NCBI GenBank assembly: GCA_008933995.1
Contig: WARS01000016.1
Coordinates: forward strand, 5,804,215 to 5,868,214
DNA from: Datnioides undecimradiatus
Taxonomy: Eukaryota; Chordata; Actinopteri; Lobotiformes; Datnioididae
Length of the DNA: 64,000 bases
Direction: 5' to 3'
The notes under the pieces are model-generated. The model ran no database searches, was not told the origin of the DNA, and was given only the letters and a program-made list of their open reading frames with translations. The position numbers and the translations under genes are program-made. Below are positions 1 to 10,859 of this stretch, piece by piece. Position 1 is the stretch's first letter. The number at the start of each line of letters is the position of its first letter.

Positions 1-744
1 GCCCATAATCATTTAGCATCGGGCAGCCTATTGTGCTGCTTATCACGCGCAATCAATCACACGTACAGTATGGATTCTGAATTATAAATTAAAGCCATTC
101 TCATTAAGCACTGACCATTAGTTGTAGACACAAACTCAGAAAATCTATGTCTTTGGGCAATAATCACAGAGCGGTGACTGTGTGAGACAGAGACACATAA
201 ACCCCTCAGTGCTTTAATGCAAACAGGACCACTGACAGCCTATACATACATTATTTGTCACTGCTGCTCTTGAGGGCACCCTCATTAAATGTTTTATTCA
301 GCCACGCCAATTACAGCAGACAACCCTAGTTAAGGGACCTAGTGCTAATGAAGCTGGGTCTTAATCTACACTGCCTGCATCAGATATCAGGAAAAAAAGT
401 TTTTTATCTCCCCTCAAACTTCCTGGGCCGGTTTAATGACATAGTGAGAGAGAAAAAAAAAAAGCCTTTTGTTTGCAATTTGTGAAAACAAGTTGCAACA
501 AATTGCTCCTGTGGTTTGCTGTGAGGCACATTAAGACATGGACAAAATGACAAACCAGCTCATACAGTGTAATTTATGACAAGGGAAGGAGGAAGGAAGC
601 GTAGTTATTGTTTACGATTTGATTTTCAATAATTTCAAGGTACAGCCTATTCCATGGCCTATGGCTTTAGAGCATGCTTCACAGTCTGAGAGAAAAACTA
701 ATAAAAGCTAGCTTTATGTCCTGTGAAATTAAATTCAACTTAGA

Positions 745-747
<3 letters not shown>
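1..747. other. Unique non-coding stretch at the left edge
   Basis: No frame is coding-like and I recognise no repeat. The sequence has many ATTA/TAAT cores (for example around 285-370, with AATTACAG and GCTAATGAAGC), a texture common in vertebrate conserved non-coding DNA. This impression comes from composition alone, and no alignment was possible. Confidence 0.3.

Positions 748-780
<33 letters not shown>
748..780. repeat. (AT)n microsatellite
   Basis: An almost pure AT dinucleotide run of about 33 bases. A short CGCCGTCGTCGCCG triplet-like run follows at 794-811, an abrupt jump from pure AT to GC-rich sequence. Confidence 0.95.
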
Positions 781-783
<3 letters not shown>

Positions 784-1150
784 CCATTTGTTGCGCCGCC
801 GTCGTCGCCGTCCCACCCTCCTCAAATACGCATATATCACAATGCACCTGATTTCTTTATCTGCCGTGCATATTTTGTTTTTATGATGTATTCAGTGGCC
901 TGAGAAACTGAGAAACCTATGAGCAGTTAATGTTATGGTCCGGTAGTAGCTTGTTGATTTATGGGTGCACAACAGGCCCCTTGTAGAGACGCAGGGCCTC
1001 TAAGATATTTGTTGTAGCCCTGCTGTTGTGAGAGTCGCTGTTAGCTTAGGAAGAAAAGTAATCAGATGGCTGTCTCTGTGGTCTAACAAAGTGCCCCCAG
1101 CAGCTCTCTCTGTCCCTTTCTCTTTCTGCTTCTCAGCTCATGTTGGGTGG

Positions 1151-1196
1151 GTGCGTGTGTGTATGTGTGTGTGTGTGTGTGTGTGTGGGGGGGGGG
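1151..1196 (+). repeat. (GT)n tract running into poly-G
   Basis: A GT dinucleotide run with two interruptions runs to about 1186, directly followed by about ten G. The open frame that crosses it is an artefact of the repeat. Confidence 0.95.
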
Positions 1197-2550
1197 CCCA
1201 CAGCTGCAGGATGAGCTCCTGTGAGTTTGATCCAGATCTCTTTGGACCACTTCCTTTTCTGAATTGCAACAGCAAAAACTAGTGCTACTGCATCAATAGT
1301 CTTCAGCATGAAGTTTAGGTCCCTGTATCATCTCTTTGGTTCTTGCTATGTTAAATACTCATCTGCCGTTTCGTCCCAGGTAAATGGACTTGACTTTGTG
1401 TATATATAGGACTATCAGCTCTGATCACATGGTGCTGCTTTTTCCTTTTTTTGAGGCTGGAATGGACGGTGAGTGTGAACTGTCCAAAGAAAGATTAAAT
1501 GTGTTGCTGCTGTGATCGGTAATTGGTGGATCTTCATGCTGCTGCCAGAGTTGGTGTTCTCTCTCTATCTAGGTCTGTCTGGGTCGGCCGCATCTTGGAT
1601 CTGATCTAATTACCCACATGTCTATTTTGGACCAGGTCTCGCTGCCCTCTTTTGGGTCATCAGGCCTCTATTTGATGGAACTAATTCATGCACAGTGAGT
1701 CAAAGTTTTCTACGGGACCATGTCCCGTGTGTTTGGACCCAGTTCAGACCTCTGCAGTTCACTGTACAGCTCAACCAGTGCTGGACTTTTCAGTTCCATC
1801 TGTTGGGACTCGACCATCTTGTGATGATATGTCAGACAATGGGTGTAAGTTAGATCATCGATGAATTAGCATCATGTACAACGTGAAGGGACGACCTGGA
1901 GAATTACAGTAGATTATTATTTATTTAAACAAGTATTATTATTATTATTTTGGGGGGGGGGGGTAATGATTCACAGAAAAAGGCATCAGTCTAGTGAATT
2001 TTTGAGCTGGAGTGAAAACAGACCTTCTCTACATTTTGCACTGATATAACTATGCAAGCGTTCTCAGAAGGCTGCTGTGTCGTAAACAAATAACTTTATT
2101 AAAGAATATGTATCTGTTCAATATCTTTGCAGTGACACAACATATTGTAAACATTTTTTTTCTGCAGTTTGCACCAAAAAACACAGATATGAAATACTTT
2201 TGTACATTTTATATCACCTGGTTTGCTATAAAACTAATGACCATACTGTTGAGAAAAAGGATAAAGACCATGTCTTTTGTGTTTATGTACTTTTTTTTGT
2301 TGTTGTTGTTTTTTTTTGTTTGTTTTTTCCCAACTGACAACGTACTAATATGACATATCTGTGATGAACCAATATCAGCTGAAAACACCAGAGCTCAAGT
2401 TTATTGTACGGTCGTGATGTAGTGCACTTATAAGTTCATTTCTTTATTGCACTCTAAGGAGACCCGTCACTGTAAGGTGCAATAGCGCAGCTTCTTCAAG
2501 ATGAAATAAAGTCTTATCTGCAGTTTATGGTGATATTTAGAGAGCGACTT
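1197..2550. other. Non-coding stretch, nothing recognised
   Basis: No coding frame and no recognisable element apart from the ATT/G tract listed separately. T-rich simple sequence with TTG triplets lies at about 2285-2330. An AATAAA hexamer at 2505-2510 has no coding region upstream to give it meaning. Confidence 0.5.
1934..1963 (+). repeat. (ATT)n followed by poly-G
   Basis: About five ATT units, then about twelve G from 1952. This is the second place in the first 2 kb where a short tandem tract ends in a G homopolymer. Confidence 0.9.
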
Positions 2551-2559
2551 TGCTGTTGT

Positions 2560-2870
2560 GTGTGTGTGCAGGAGAAGCGCAGATGTTTCAGTTTATCGGA
2601 CATTTTGATGCGCGCTGACAGCACAGATTCATTCCAGTTGCGGCGAAAGTTCACACCTAGGTGCCTTTAAACGCTAGGTGGTACAGCTAAACCCGACACA
2701 TCACACCGCGGGGGTGCAGCCGCTGCGACGAGTGCAACATTGCAATTTTTGCGAGAACGCTTATTTGCTGTCAAACATCAAAATGAAAAACAAATCATGA
2801 AATCCTTCGGAGAGTGCTCTTTTTCTTTTCTCCTCCCTTCCGCTCGCTCTGATCTGACGTGTGATTCCTA
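2560..2870. promoter_or_regulatory. CpG-dense patch
   Basis: By eye there are about 18 or more CpGs in roughly 300 bases, concentrated at 2600-2760 (ACCGCGGGGG, GCCGCTGCGACG). Most vertebrate DNA is CpG-depleted, so this stands out. No transcript start or coding exon can be assigned. It may belong with the larger patch at 4441-5040. Confidence 0.35.
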
Positions 2871-3890
2871 AGACAACATCTTGTTAAGTTGCTCCCAAAG
2901 AACAAAAACCTATGGAGGGTCTCTGCGGTGATAACACTCAAGTGGTGCTACCTTACTGTTGCATACATCTAGCCTTTGAAGTTGACCAGATGTGATGAAT
3001 AATGCATAGTCTTCACTGCCTCTCCCAAAGACAATATTACCTTTGGCAAACTTCTGCCTCTGACTTCCTCCCAGAGGACAGGTGAGAGAAGTTTTTGCAC
3101 TTTCTTTCGCGAGCAAAGCGGCGATAGGCAAACACAATTATTCTTGGAAACTCTTTCGTGCAACCCTCCTCACTGAGGATCAAAGTTTCTCCTTTTTAAT
3201 TTGAGCAGTTTTAACCCCCCGCTCTCTTCGGGCCTCAGCTAATCCTCAGATGCAACTCATGAAACTTCTCTGATTACGCGGCTCTCACAAGATACTTGAC
3301 ACGAAAACAATCTCGGAAGCAAAGAGAGCGCGGTGATCAAACGCACTGTCGCACTCTGGAGTCAGAGCTGAACTTGGGGGTACACGGGTGCTGAGAGCTG
3401 TGCCCCTTTTGTGGTATTTCACCACAGACTTGAACTTTATGCTGCTCTTTTCCTGCACACCCAGAAATAAAAACCTGCATGATCATAGCTATGGGGAAAA
3501 AAAAGCACGATTCATCCTATCTCTGCAGCGCAACTAATTACGGCTTTGCTCAGCACAGTGATGTGGAAATGTCACCCTATCAATCAGTTTTAAAGACACA
3601 GCCATGATTGAAAATCGGCTTATTTCTCTGCCTCTTCTTGTTGTTTTTCCGGCTGAAACTTGGACAGCTACTCTACATCATTCCCGTTGCATCATTACTA
3701 CAATTCCCTTTATGCCTCTCTGACATTATTAATAGCTGCGAGTTTGTTTACTCAGCTCATCTAAACATCGCAGTTAACAAGCTTGTGCCTGTGATGCTAA
3801 AATTTGTTGTCCTTCACGGCTAATTCTCCTGCCTTTGATAGCAGATACCATTAGCACTGTCATTATGGCCCCTCTCAGTGTGAAGTGGGC
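2871..3890. other. Non-coding stretch, moderately CpG-rich
   Basis: No coding frame or recognised repeat. CpG density remains above the window average around 3280-3390 (CTCGGAAGC, GAGCGCGGTG, CTGTCGCACTC). Confidence 0.4.
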
Positions 3891-3892
3891 AT

Positions 3893-3937
<45 letters not shown>

Positions 3938-3969
3938 TGTGCTCACTGAGGTGTGTGTGTGTGTGTGTT
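3893..3969 (+). repeat. Interrupted (GT)n microsatellite
   Basis: A long GT run (about 3893-3940, with a GCGCGTG interruption) and a second run at 3950-3969. Open frames crossing it on both strands are repeat artefacts (Cys-Val or Thr-His strings). Confidence 0.95.
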
Positions 3970-4440
3970 TTGGTGTGTACTGCCAGTCTGGCCATGCTTG
4001 TCTGCAATTACTCCCCTCAGTGGAAACATTAAAAATCTACTGCCATGGAAAGATGCCACGGCTGAGACATTCATGCCCGGTCCCACGTACTACAAAGACC
4101 CCGGAGTGGGCTGGATTCGCCACATATGCATGTTCTACTCATCGACTGAGAGGCAGAGCAGATGCCAAGATGGGAATTACCACTCCAATCTGAACAAGCG
4201 GTGCAAGAATTCTGGGTGCAGTAACGCCATGACTGCAGCTTTGGCTTATTGCAGCCTTGTGGGTTTAGTGTATTTAGGGATGTGCCAGTTTAAAAGCCCT
4301 CCAGATAAGAAGCACATGGGAGGCACATTGAGATCAACATCGAGATGAATAGGCTGTAGATATTCATTTTCTGTTGTCTCCGAGCCACAGAGGGTCCATT
4401 TTTGAGAGGAATGATTCTACAGAAGCCAAACAACTGTCTG
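3970..4440. other. Non-coding stretch, nothing recognised
   Basis: A 131-codon frame at 3953-4348 runs out of the GT tract. It has no domain I recognise, so I treat it as chance. Confidence 0.45.
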
Positions 4441-5040
4441 CATCATGTTTTTAGCGTGCAGCAAATTCGATTCTTATCTGCAACGTTTCATCAGATGTCA
4501 TCCGAACGCTTTGGTCAACTCCTGCATTCACTTCAGAGCGTGCATGCGGAGGCATAAACGATTAGTCTGCCGTCGTTTTTATACTCACTATATCTGGAGC
4601 TGCCCAATGAAAAGCCAATTTTCGGTTGTAAGTATCTCAAAGCGTAGACGCGCATTGATTTTAAAACGCTGCCCCTGTCCATCACTCGAGGCTACGACTG
4701 CGCGAAACACACCTGTGATATTCGCTTCAGGTCTGTTTATGCAAAACGCGTCTGATGTAAGCATATTGTAAAACACTTGCACAATGGTGTTGAATCATTT
4801 ACTTCGTGATAAAACATTTGGAAAGCCTGTTTTTTTTTAGAACAGAACAAATTCAGCATCGTTTAAGTGGACGCCCGCTAGCTTGCAGTCCTCTTCTTCG
4901 CCGTCTTTACTGCCAAATTGCGCTTTGCAACCGATAACTGTCGATCAGGTAATTCGGGGGTCAATGAGCTGAAACTTAGTGAAGCTGATGGGAGCTGCAC
5001 ATTTCGCCGCTTTCACGCCGTCATTCGATTACAGCCACTT
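4441..5040. promoter_or_regulatory. CpG-island-like segment
   Basis: I count about 37 CpGs in 600 bases by eye, at or above the number expected from base composition. The surrounding DNA is clearly CpG-depleted. Dense spots are 4500-4560, 4635-4720 and 4870-5030. Unmethylated islands like this usually mark promoters or developmental regulatory domains. No TATA box, start codon or conserved exon could be tied to it. The exon-like stretch about 0.9 kb downstream (5947-6106) is the only gene-like companion. Confidence 0.5.
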
Positions 5041-5900
5041 TTAGGCCACTCCCTGCTTTTCTGATAGTAAATTGAACACCTTTTGTGGTTTTATCGACCA
5101 AGCAAGTAATTAAGAGCAGCAGATTACTGTAATCGGTAATGAAAACCAGTTACAACCTTTCTCGTTACCTGCTAGTTATAAAGAAGTTGTTTTATTCTGA
5201 CTTCCCTTTTTTATCTACCGCCGCTGTGCCTCGACAACAGCAGCAGCAACTGAATAGATTAAGAATGGATATAAACCTTTTTCCCTCCGGCCAGCATTAT
5301 TTTTTGAATCTGTTTCGAGCCTCTGTCTGACTCTGACATTTCCGGGGTTGTCTTAATAAGCTTCAGCATCTTAGTAAGAAATAGTAAAAGTATTGACTTT
5401 GATACAATGTGTTGAGTCAATACACCTTCCGCAGTTTCCCGTCAGTGGTCTCCGCAGAGCTGAACATCTATTTGACCCGTTGGAAAAAGACGTTACCTGC
5501 TTAAAGACAGGCGGGCAGATTTACTGCCGTTTATGTGAACTGTTGGTTTTCCCGCACAGTCTAAAAGCCGAAGTAAAGGGATTCTTGCTGTTTTCGTTTA
5601 TGGCTCGACGATATAACCCAGGCTCTTAAAAGCACAGGGAGCATTTAAAATGACACTGATTGCCTGCGCGGTCCTGGGTTTGCTCTTTTTTCCGTGGTCA
5701 TGGCGGCTACCCATGCACTCAAGCTCTGTCCTGAACAATTTGTTGGCTTCCACATCACGATTATATAGTCCATCAGCAAAGTGTGACCGCTCTGATGAAA
5801 CGGTCTCAGTTTCAATTCATGTTTTCCGACAAACCCCAGAGAAGGATGTATCCGAGGGAGAGGCGATTTATCCACATCGAGGTCTAATTTTCGTCGAGAT

Positions 5901-5912
5901 GTGACGCGTCAC
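5901..5912. promoter_or_regulatory. 12-bp perfect palindrome GTGACGCGTCAC
   Basis: A perfect palindrome with a TGACGCGTCA core, which resembles an extended CRE/bZIP-type half-site pair. It lies at the edge of a CpG-rich stretch (5840-5912). Binding is inferred only from the motif's shape. Confidence 0.3.
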
Positions 5913-5946
5913 CAGTCAGAACTCCTTAATTACTCCTCTGTTGCAG

Positions 5947-6106
5947 TGACGATGACACTGTAATCCTGATGTGTTCAGATAGTGGGGAATTTTCACTTTG
6001 CTCAGCCTTTTCTGGTATGTGTTCATCAGAGACGGATATCGGACGAGGCAGTAACACCGACACGGGAGATTACACAGATGTGTCTTACTTTTATCTCATC
6101 GTACAG
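5947..6106 (+). other. Exon-like open stretch bounded by splice-site motifs
   Basis: A pyrimidine-rich tract ending in TTGCAG precedes 5947, and GTACAG/GTAATG follows at 6106/6107. Between them 53 codons are open in one frame (starting at 5948), so the exon would be 160 bases. The translation is Ser/Asp/Thr-rich with three cysteines and matches no family I recognise. It follows a CpG-rich region. A separate upstream frame at 5650-5904 starts with a hydrophobic, signal-peptide-like N-terminus, but I see no convincing donor joining it. Splice-like motifs are common by chance, so this is only a candidate. Confidence 0.15.
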
Positions 6107-6474
6107 GTAATGAAAACAACATGCAAATACAAATGTGTAGAGCCGTATAGCTATTTGCAATAACTCCTAACAACATCCGACTTCCACATTTTACCAGTCT
6201 GTCCCCTGTAGCAACACATGCACTGTACAGTTAAGGACAATGCAGTACATTAACTGTGTTTGAGCTGCCTTTGATGGGATGACAGCAGCCCCACATGAAT
6301 AAATAAATGTGGCTCCTTCATGTCAAAGCTCATAATTCAGTCATATTTAATTTCTCTGTCACACGGGCAATGGACCAAATCAACCACGTGTAGACGTCTT
6401 AAGATCCTCAAACTGATCTATCTAAAATGCTCTCCAAATAATCGAGTAACACAAACGGAGTCAGAATTCTTTTG

Positions 6475-6665
6475 GGTTTTGTGGTTTTAGTTTCTTCTGG
6501 TTTCACCAAATGAGACGACCAAAGCCATCAGCTTGTGTTCTGAAAAATTACAGCTAGTGGACATACTTCCTGATTTTCTGACATTTTCTAGAAATAAATA
6601 ACTAAAGATAAGAACATGATTGAAATGTTAATCTCTTATGGGCACGGCTGGTGAGGTGCAGCCCT
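6475..6665 (-). mobile_element. Decayed copy of a dispersed teleost DNA element (family A)
   Basis: Reading the minus strand, the copy begins with an AGGGCTGCACC terminus (rc of 6655-6665). It contains the rc of TTTTCTGACATTTTCTAGA (6574-6592), a block shared with the copy at 6710-6945. This fits a short, very common percomorph non-autonomous element with ATTA-rich ends. The superfamily is not asserted. The left limit is approximate. Confidence 0.5.
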
Positions 6666-6709
6666 AATGACCAATTACATATAATGTCAGTGACGTTTAG
6701 TGCTCAAAC

Positions 6710-6945
6710 TGTTAGTAATCAGTTAGTTCAATTATCAGTTGTCAGATCTGCGTGACATTGCTGTTTCTAGAGTCTCAAAAATTGAAGGTTGGCTGCACTC
6801 GTCTCTTTTTATATCCTTAATTGAATCAAACAAGTTATTTGAGGACTTCTGTTTCAGCTCAGGTGGGCATTCTTGACAATTTTCTGACATTTTATAATTG
6901 AAATAATAATTAGATTAATTGGTAAACTAATTCTCAGCCAAATGT
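6710..6945 (-). mobile_element. Second family A copy, same orientation, adjacent
   Basis: Shares the TTTTCTGACATTTTATAAT block (about 6881-6899) with the neighbouring copy. A segment near 6800-6850, reading TTATTTGAGGACTTC, parallels the other copies. It has internal losses, and its outer end is not clean. Copies also lie at 14908-15144, 57196-57396 and 62762-62946. Confidence 0.5.
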
Positions 6946-7232
6946 AATGAAGATAACCATTATCTGCACCACCAGTGAAGTCATTTCACACCTGATAGTT
7001 ACAGGTGCCCGACAGACATGATGTGAAACAAAGAGATCCCTCAGCTGTAGATAATGTAATTTGGCAGGTACTAGGTGTGCTATCAACTCACTGAATCTTT
7101 CAGTGATGCACAAGACAAATCAAATCCACAAGCATCACATGCGTCAAAGCCGTTTATTCACAGCGAGTGCACACCTGAGCCCAAGTCATCGTACAGTATG
7201 TTTGAATGCTATCAGGGAAACACTCAGACATG

Positions 7233-7695
7233 ATCTTAAAGGGATAGTTCGGGTTTTTTGAAGTGGGGTTGTAGGGGATGAGTACTCATTGTTAGTTTAT
7301 TAGCTGGAGCAGGTGGCACATCCCCAGTCTGGAGAAGCAGCAGGAATACGGGTGTAGGAAGCAAAATACTGATGAGCTGTGAATGGGGTCAGCAGCAAAC
7401 ATATTTTAGTCACTTAAAATTTTTTTTTTTTTTTTAAACTCTAAACTAAACTGTCTTGGTAAAAAAGCAACTCCCATGTTTTACAATGGAAAATGACTGT
7501 TTTGCCAAAGGAGGTGGATTATAGTTTTAGAGTTCAGTTTCCCAGTTTCCTGAGCCGTTGACCCCGTCCACAGGAGAACATTATGTAGCTTCCTGCATTG
7601 GTACTCCTGCTGCTTCTCCAAACTGACTGACACAGACTATGGAACGTTGCCTAATGCAGCCCAACCTGAAAAAACTCAAACTATCCCTTTAAGAT
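7233..7695 (+). mobile_element. Complete MITE with matching inverted ends
   Basis: Terminal inverted repeats are directly visible: ATCTTAAAGGGATAGTT at 7233-7249 and its exact reverse complement at 7679-7695. Similarity extends further inward (CGGGTTTTTTGAAG versus TGAAAAAACTCA). The interior (463 bp in total) is non-coding and contains a poly-T run near 7420-7435. I recognise this as a very common teleost non-autonomous DNA transposon whose ends read as the TTAAAGGGATAGTTC motif. I do not see a clear target-site duplication beyond the shared AT. Confidence 0.85.
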
Positions 7696-10370
7696 TCATT
7701 AACGTCACTGCCCCCATGTAGCCAAACCCTCCAATTATGGTCAATTTTCTGAATAAAATGTATTCCTGGTTGAGTGTAATTTCAATGAGAAATACATTTC
7801 CAGCTTTAAAACAGTCGAGACAACGGCGATAGCATCAGTGACATTGCATTGCATATTACAGTGGGCTGATTGGAAGCTGTGATTGAAAATGCCCCCTTAC
7901 AGCAGAGACAGGGTGAAAATTGCTATCTCGACGTATGCAGCCTACACATCTATATCAATCTCGGAGCACAGCTGCACTCACAACTGAGATATTCACATCC
8001 ATTTTTGCACAATCACCACCCACTGTAGGTAATTGTTTTCCTTCTGAAGTGTAGAGTAAGGGGAGGGTGCGAAGATGGTGATTTTGTATGAAAAACACAT
8101 TAGGCTGTACAAACGGGTGGTGATTGCGGCCACGAATTAACAAGAAAATGCGTCGTTGTCCTGGTCCCCATTGGTTTGCAGTATAAGGGAGCACTGTTTT
8201 CGTGATGGACACGGCTGAAGCCATTACACGGCACAGATTTTATAATAAGAGCTTATCATGTCACTGTTGGTGTCAGGGAAAGGGTAAAGTGGAAATGAGA
8301 ACTGCAGCAAAACCATGAAGCTCTGTGTTAGAAATAGATTGTCTGATGGGGATGTCTTGAACATGGTAAACACGTCTAGATGACAAATGTCTAATTTTAG
8401 GAAGATTAAAATGGGCAGACGTGGACTGCCAAATGACCATTAGCACAGCTCGTCCTTATGCACTTACCCTTGCTACAACAACATGCTTTCTGTTCATATT
8501 CAGTGTACCTTTGATTTCAGATAGAAGCAGACAGAGCAGGCTTCTCATTTCTAATCGGTGATTGTTTCCAGGATAAATCTGCTTTAGCTAGCTGATTAAT
8601 GTCGACTCTAGCTGCATGAAAACTCTTTGTTGGTTACCTATGTGATATCATCCTGAAGGTCTGATGCTATACTACATGTTCCAGGAAAGCATTCAGCGCT
8701 CTCACCAGATGATGATCCACTCGCAGGTAGAAGTAAAATAAAATAAAGAAGTTTCATTTACATTTTAAACATGCATGCATTCCCTTTGCAAGAGAAGTTT
8801 AGTGGGATAAGAACCAATCGGTGTGTTTAGCAAACGTAACACAAATCTGGTAATGCTGACTGGGGCTGCCAGCCTGGCAACGCCAAACTAATTTGCAAAT
8901 GCATATTAGTCTGGGATCCCTCAGTTCATTTTGAATCACCAAAGGGCATCATTAACAGGTGCAGACCAAAATGACTTTGGAGGCACTTGAATAAACCTAC
9001 AACCAATCAGAGCATAGAAATGTTTGACATAGTACTTGAAAGCTCCACAATGTAACGCCACTGCACCAGATAAGCCACATATTAGTGAAATGTCCATTCC
9101 AAATACCTACTGTAATTTAATCAGTTTCATACACTTTTGTCTTTTTTTTTTTTTTTAAGGCTGAAAACGATACCACCTCTCCAAACTCTTTACATGCTGA
9201 TTACTTCTCTTACTGCCCCAAGGACGCTGCTTCAGCATGCAGTGAAATCCAAAGCTTGACCCGCCTGCCATGCATCCATTCTTGCAGTTGCAAAGCTATT
9301 ACTGGACAATGACTGTTTAGCAAATGGTCAGTTCCTTGAGAGGGATTAGCCAGTATCTTTTCAGTAGCCCCTAGATGGTGTCAGAATGTGGATTTTACGG
9401 ATCATTTAGGAAATTAGAACAAAGCAAGATAATGAGGGAAGCATTAACACAAAGGCAGTTTGTCTGTGTTGGTGAGTGTGAGCCTGCTGCATATGGGTAT
9501 ACGGGCACGGTGATGGTTTCCATAATCATCTTTCCTGCAGACAGGAAATGTAATATTCGATGTTTTGATTCACTGGCTAAGGTCTGTAAAAATGAGTACA
9601 CAATACATTTGGCTTGGAAACGCCTGCTACTCTGTCTCACCACCATCCAGCAATGAACAGAAGATGAAATGATTCATCACAACAGAGACAGCTTCCGGAG
9701 AATGAGATGAGATGAGAGCGGGAACGGTGTCATTTTATATCTCCCAGAGAAATACACAAAGCCAAGATGAATTGTAGCTGCTGGAAGCGGATAGTACACC
9801 AACCGGGGGCTGGCACTGAACCTGGCAGCACAGCCCACAGGTGTGATAGTGCCATGATATCCATCCAGCACCTGTATTTAAAGAAACAAAACTATGTTGA
9901 TGTTGCCCTCTCTTCTCTCCTGCACAAAGCCTCTGCACAGCTTGCATAAACTGAAGGTCAGTAAGGCGCAGATGGGAAAAACAATCTAGATTTGTGCAGA
10001 TCACCCAGTCCCATGGGTGGTGCCCCACATCTCAGTACAGGCAAACTGTAGCCTGGCTAGGTCTGGGCTGTTGCTCTTCACAAGTCTAGAAAAGGTCAAG
10101 TTTGTGGTTTTGTGGCCATACTTCTGATCACACATGAAGGCTCCAGGCATCAACAAGATCAGCATCAACAAACACTTATTGCTGTTCTGTTTGTTCCCCA
10201 TTCATTTGTGTCTAATGAAACAATATTACGGAAGGAACTGGCCTCTCATAATGACTTGGTGCTCACAGTTTTTTGTTCTTGTTTTGTTGAGAACGCGGAG
10301 ATAAATTTCGCATGACTCCGGCTGGACCGTGGAAGGTGCCCTCTGGTCTGTTCCATTCAATGAGACGTTC
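7696..10370. other. Non-coding stretch, nothing recognised
   Basis: No coding frame above background, apart from short overlapping frames on both strands at 9375-10028. A poly-T run lies at about 9142-9156. No transposon was identified. Confidence 0.45.
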
Positions 10371-10379
10371 CTAAAATAT

Positions 10380-10600
10380 TTAATTTCCGTGCATGCGTGT
10401 CTTTGAGAGGATTGTGGTTAGCTGCATTTATAAAGCTAAAGCCATAATAATTACTTTACTAATTTGCAGCATTTGTGCAAGCCTGATAAGAGGCCCTTTT
10501 TCATGGGATTCAGAGGCTGCCATCAATAATGCGACTGCTTGGGGTAAAAGTGATTTAAAGCCCATTTCACACTTGGCTTCAAAAAGAGAGTGATGGCCGG
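10380..10600. other. Candidate conserved non-coding element
   Basis: A repeat-free block with clustered homeodomain-type cores (CATAATAATTACTTTACTAA at about 10442) and CATCAATAATGCGACTG. It has the uninterrupted, low-simplicity texture typical of vertebrate enhancers. It is flagged on texture alone, with no conservation measured. Confidence 0.25.
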
Positions 10601-10859
10601 GCATTCTCAGATCCACACAGCTGCCGTCATGACCACGTCCTATCCACAAGCTTTGCATTTAATGCCAACAAACAAACTTGAATTCGGAGGAAATGTCACT
10701 CTCAAAAGTTCTCTGTGTCTCTGATTCTTGTATTAAACTCAGGCTGTAATCAAAGATGTGCACTGCATGACAGCATTTCTCAGTAGTATATTAGCTCAGT
10801 TTCCCGAGGAATTACCTCCATATTTGACAAATCCACACTTAATGATTCAGATTCAGTGC

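Noticed and set aside
1469-1474. GTGAGT splice-donor-like motif
   Set aside because: It would leave a microexon of about a dozen bases after the nearest acceptor-like AG; no frame supports it.
2505-2510. AATAAA polyadenylation-like signal
   Set aside because: No coding region or transcript evidence upstream; the hexamer is common in AT-rich DNA.
3774-4348. Overlapping open frames on both strands around the GT tract, up to 131 codons
   Set aside because: They are generated by the GT/CA repeat (Cys-Val and Thr-His strings), with no domain in the rest.
5650-5904. 84-codon frame with a signal-peptide-like start
   Set aside because: A hydrophobic N-terminus alone is weak; no continuation, splice junction or family likeness was found.
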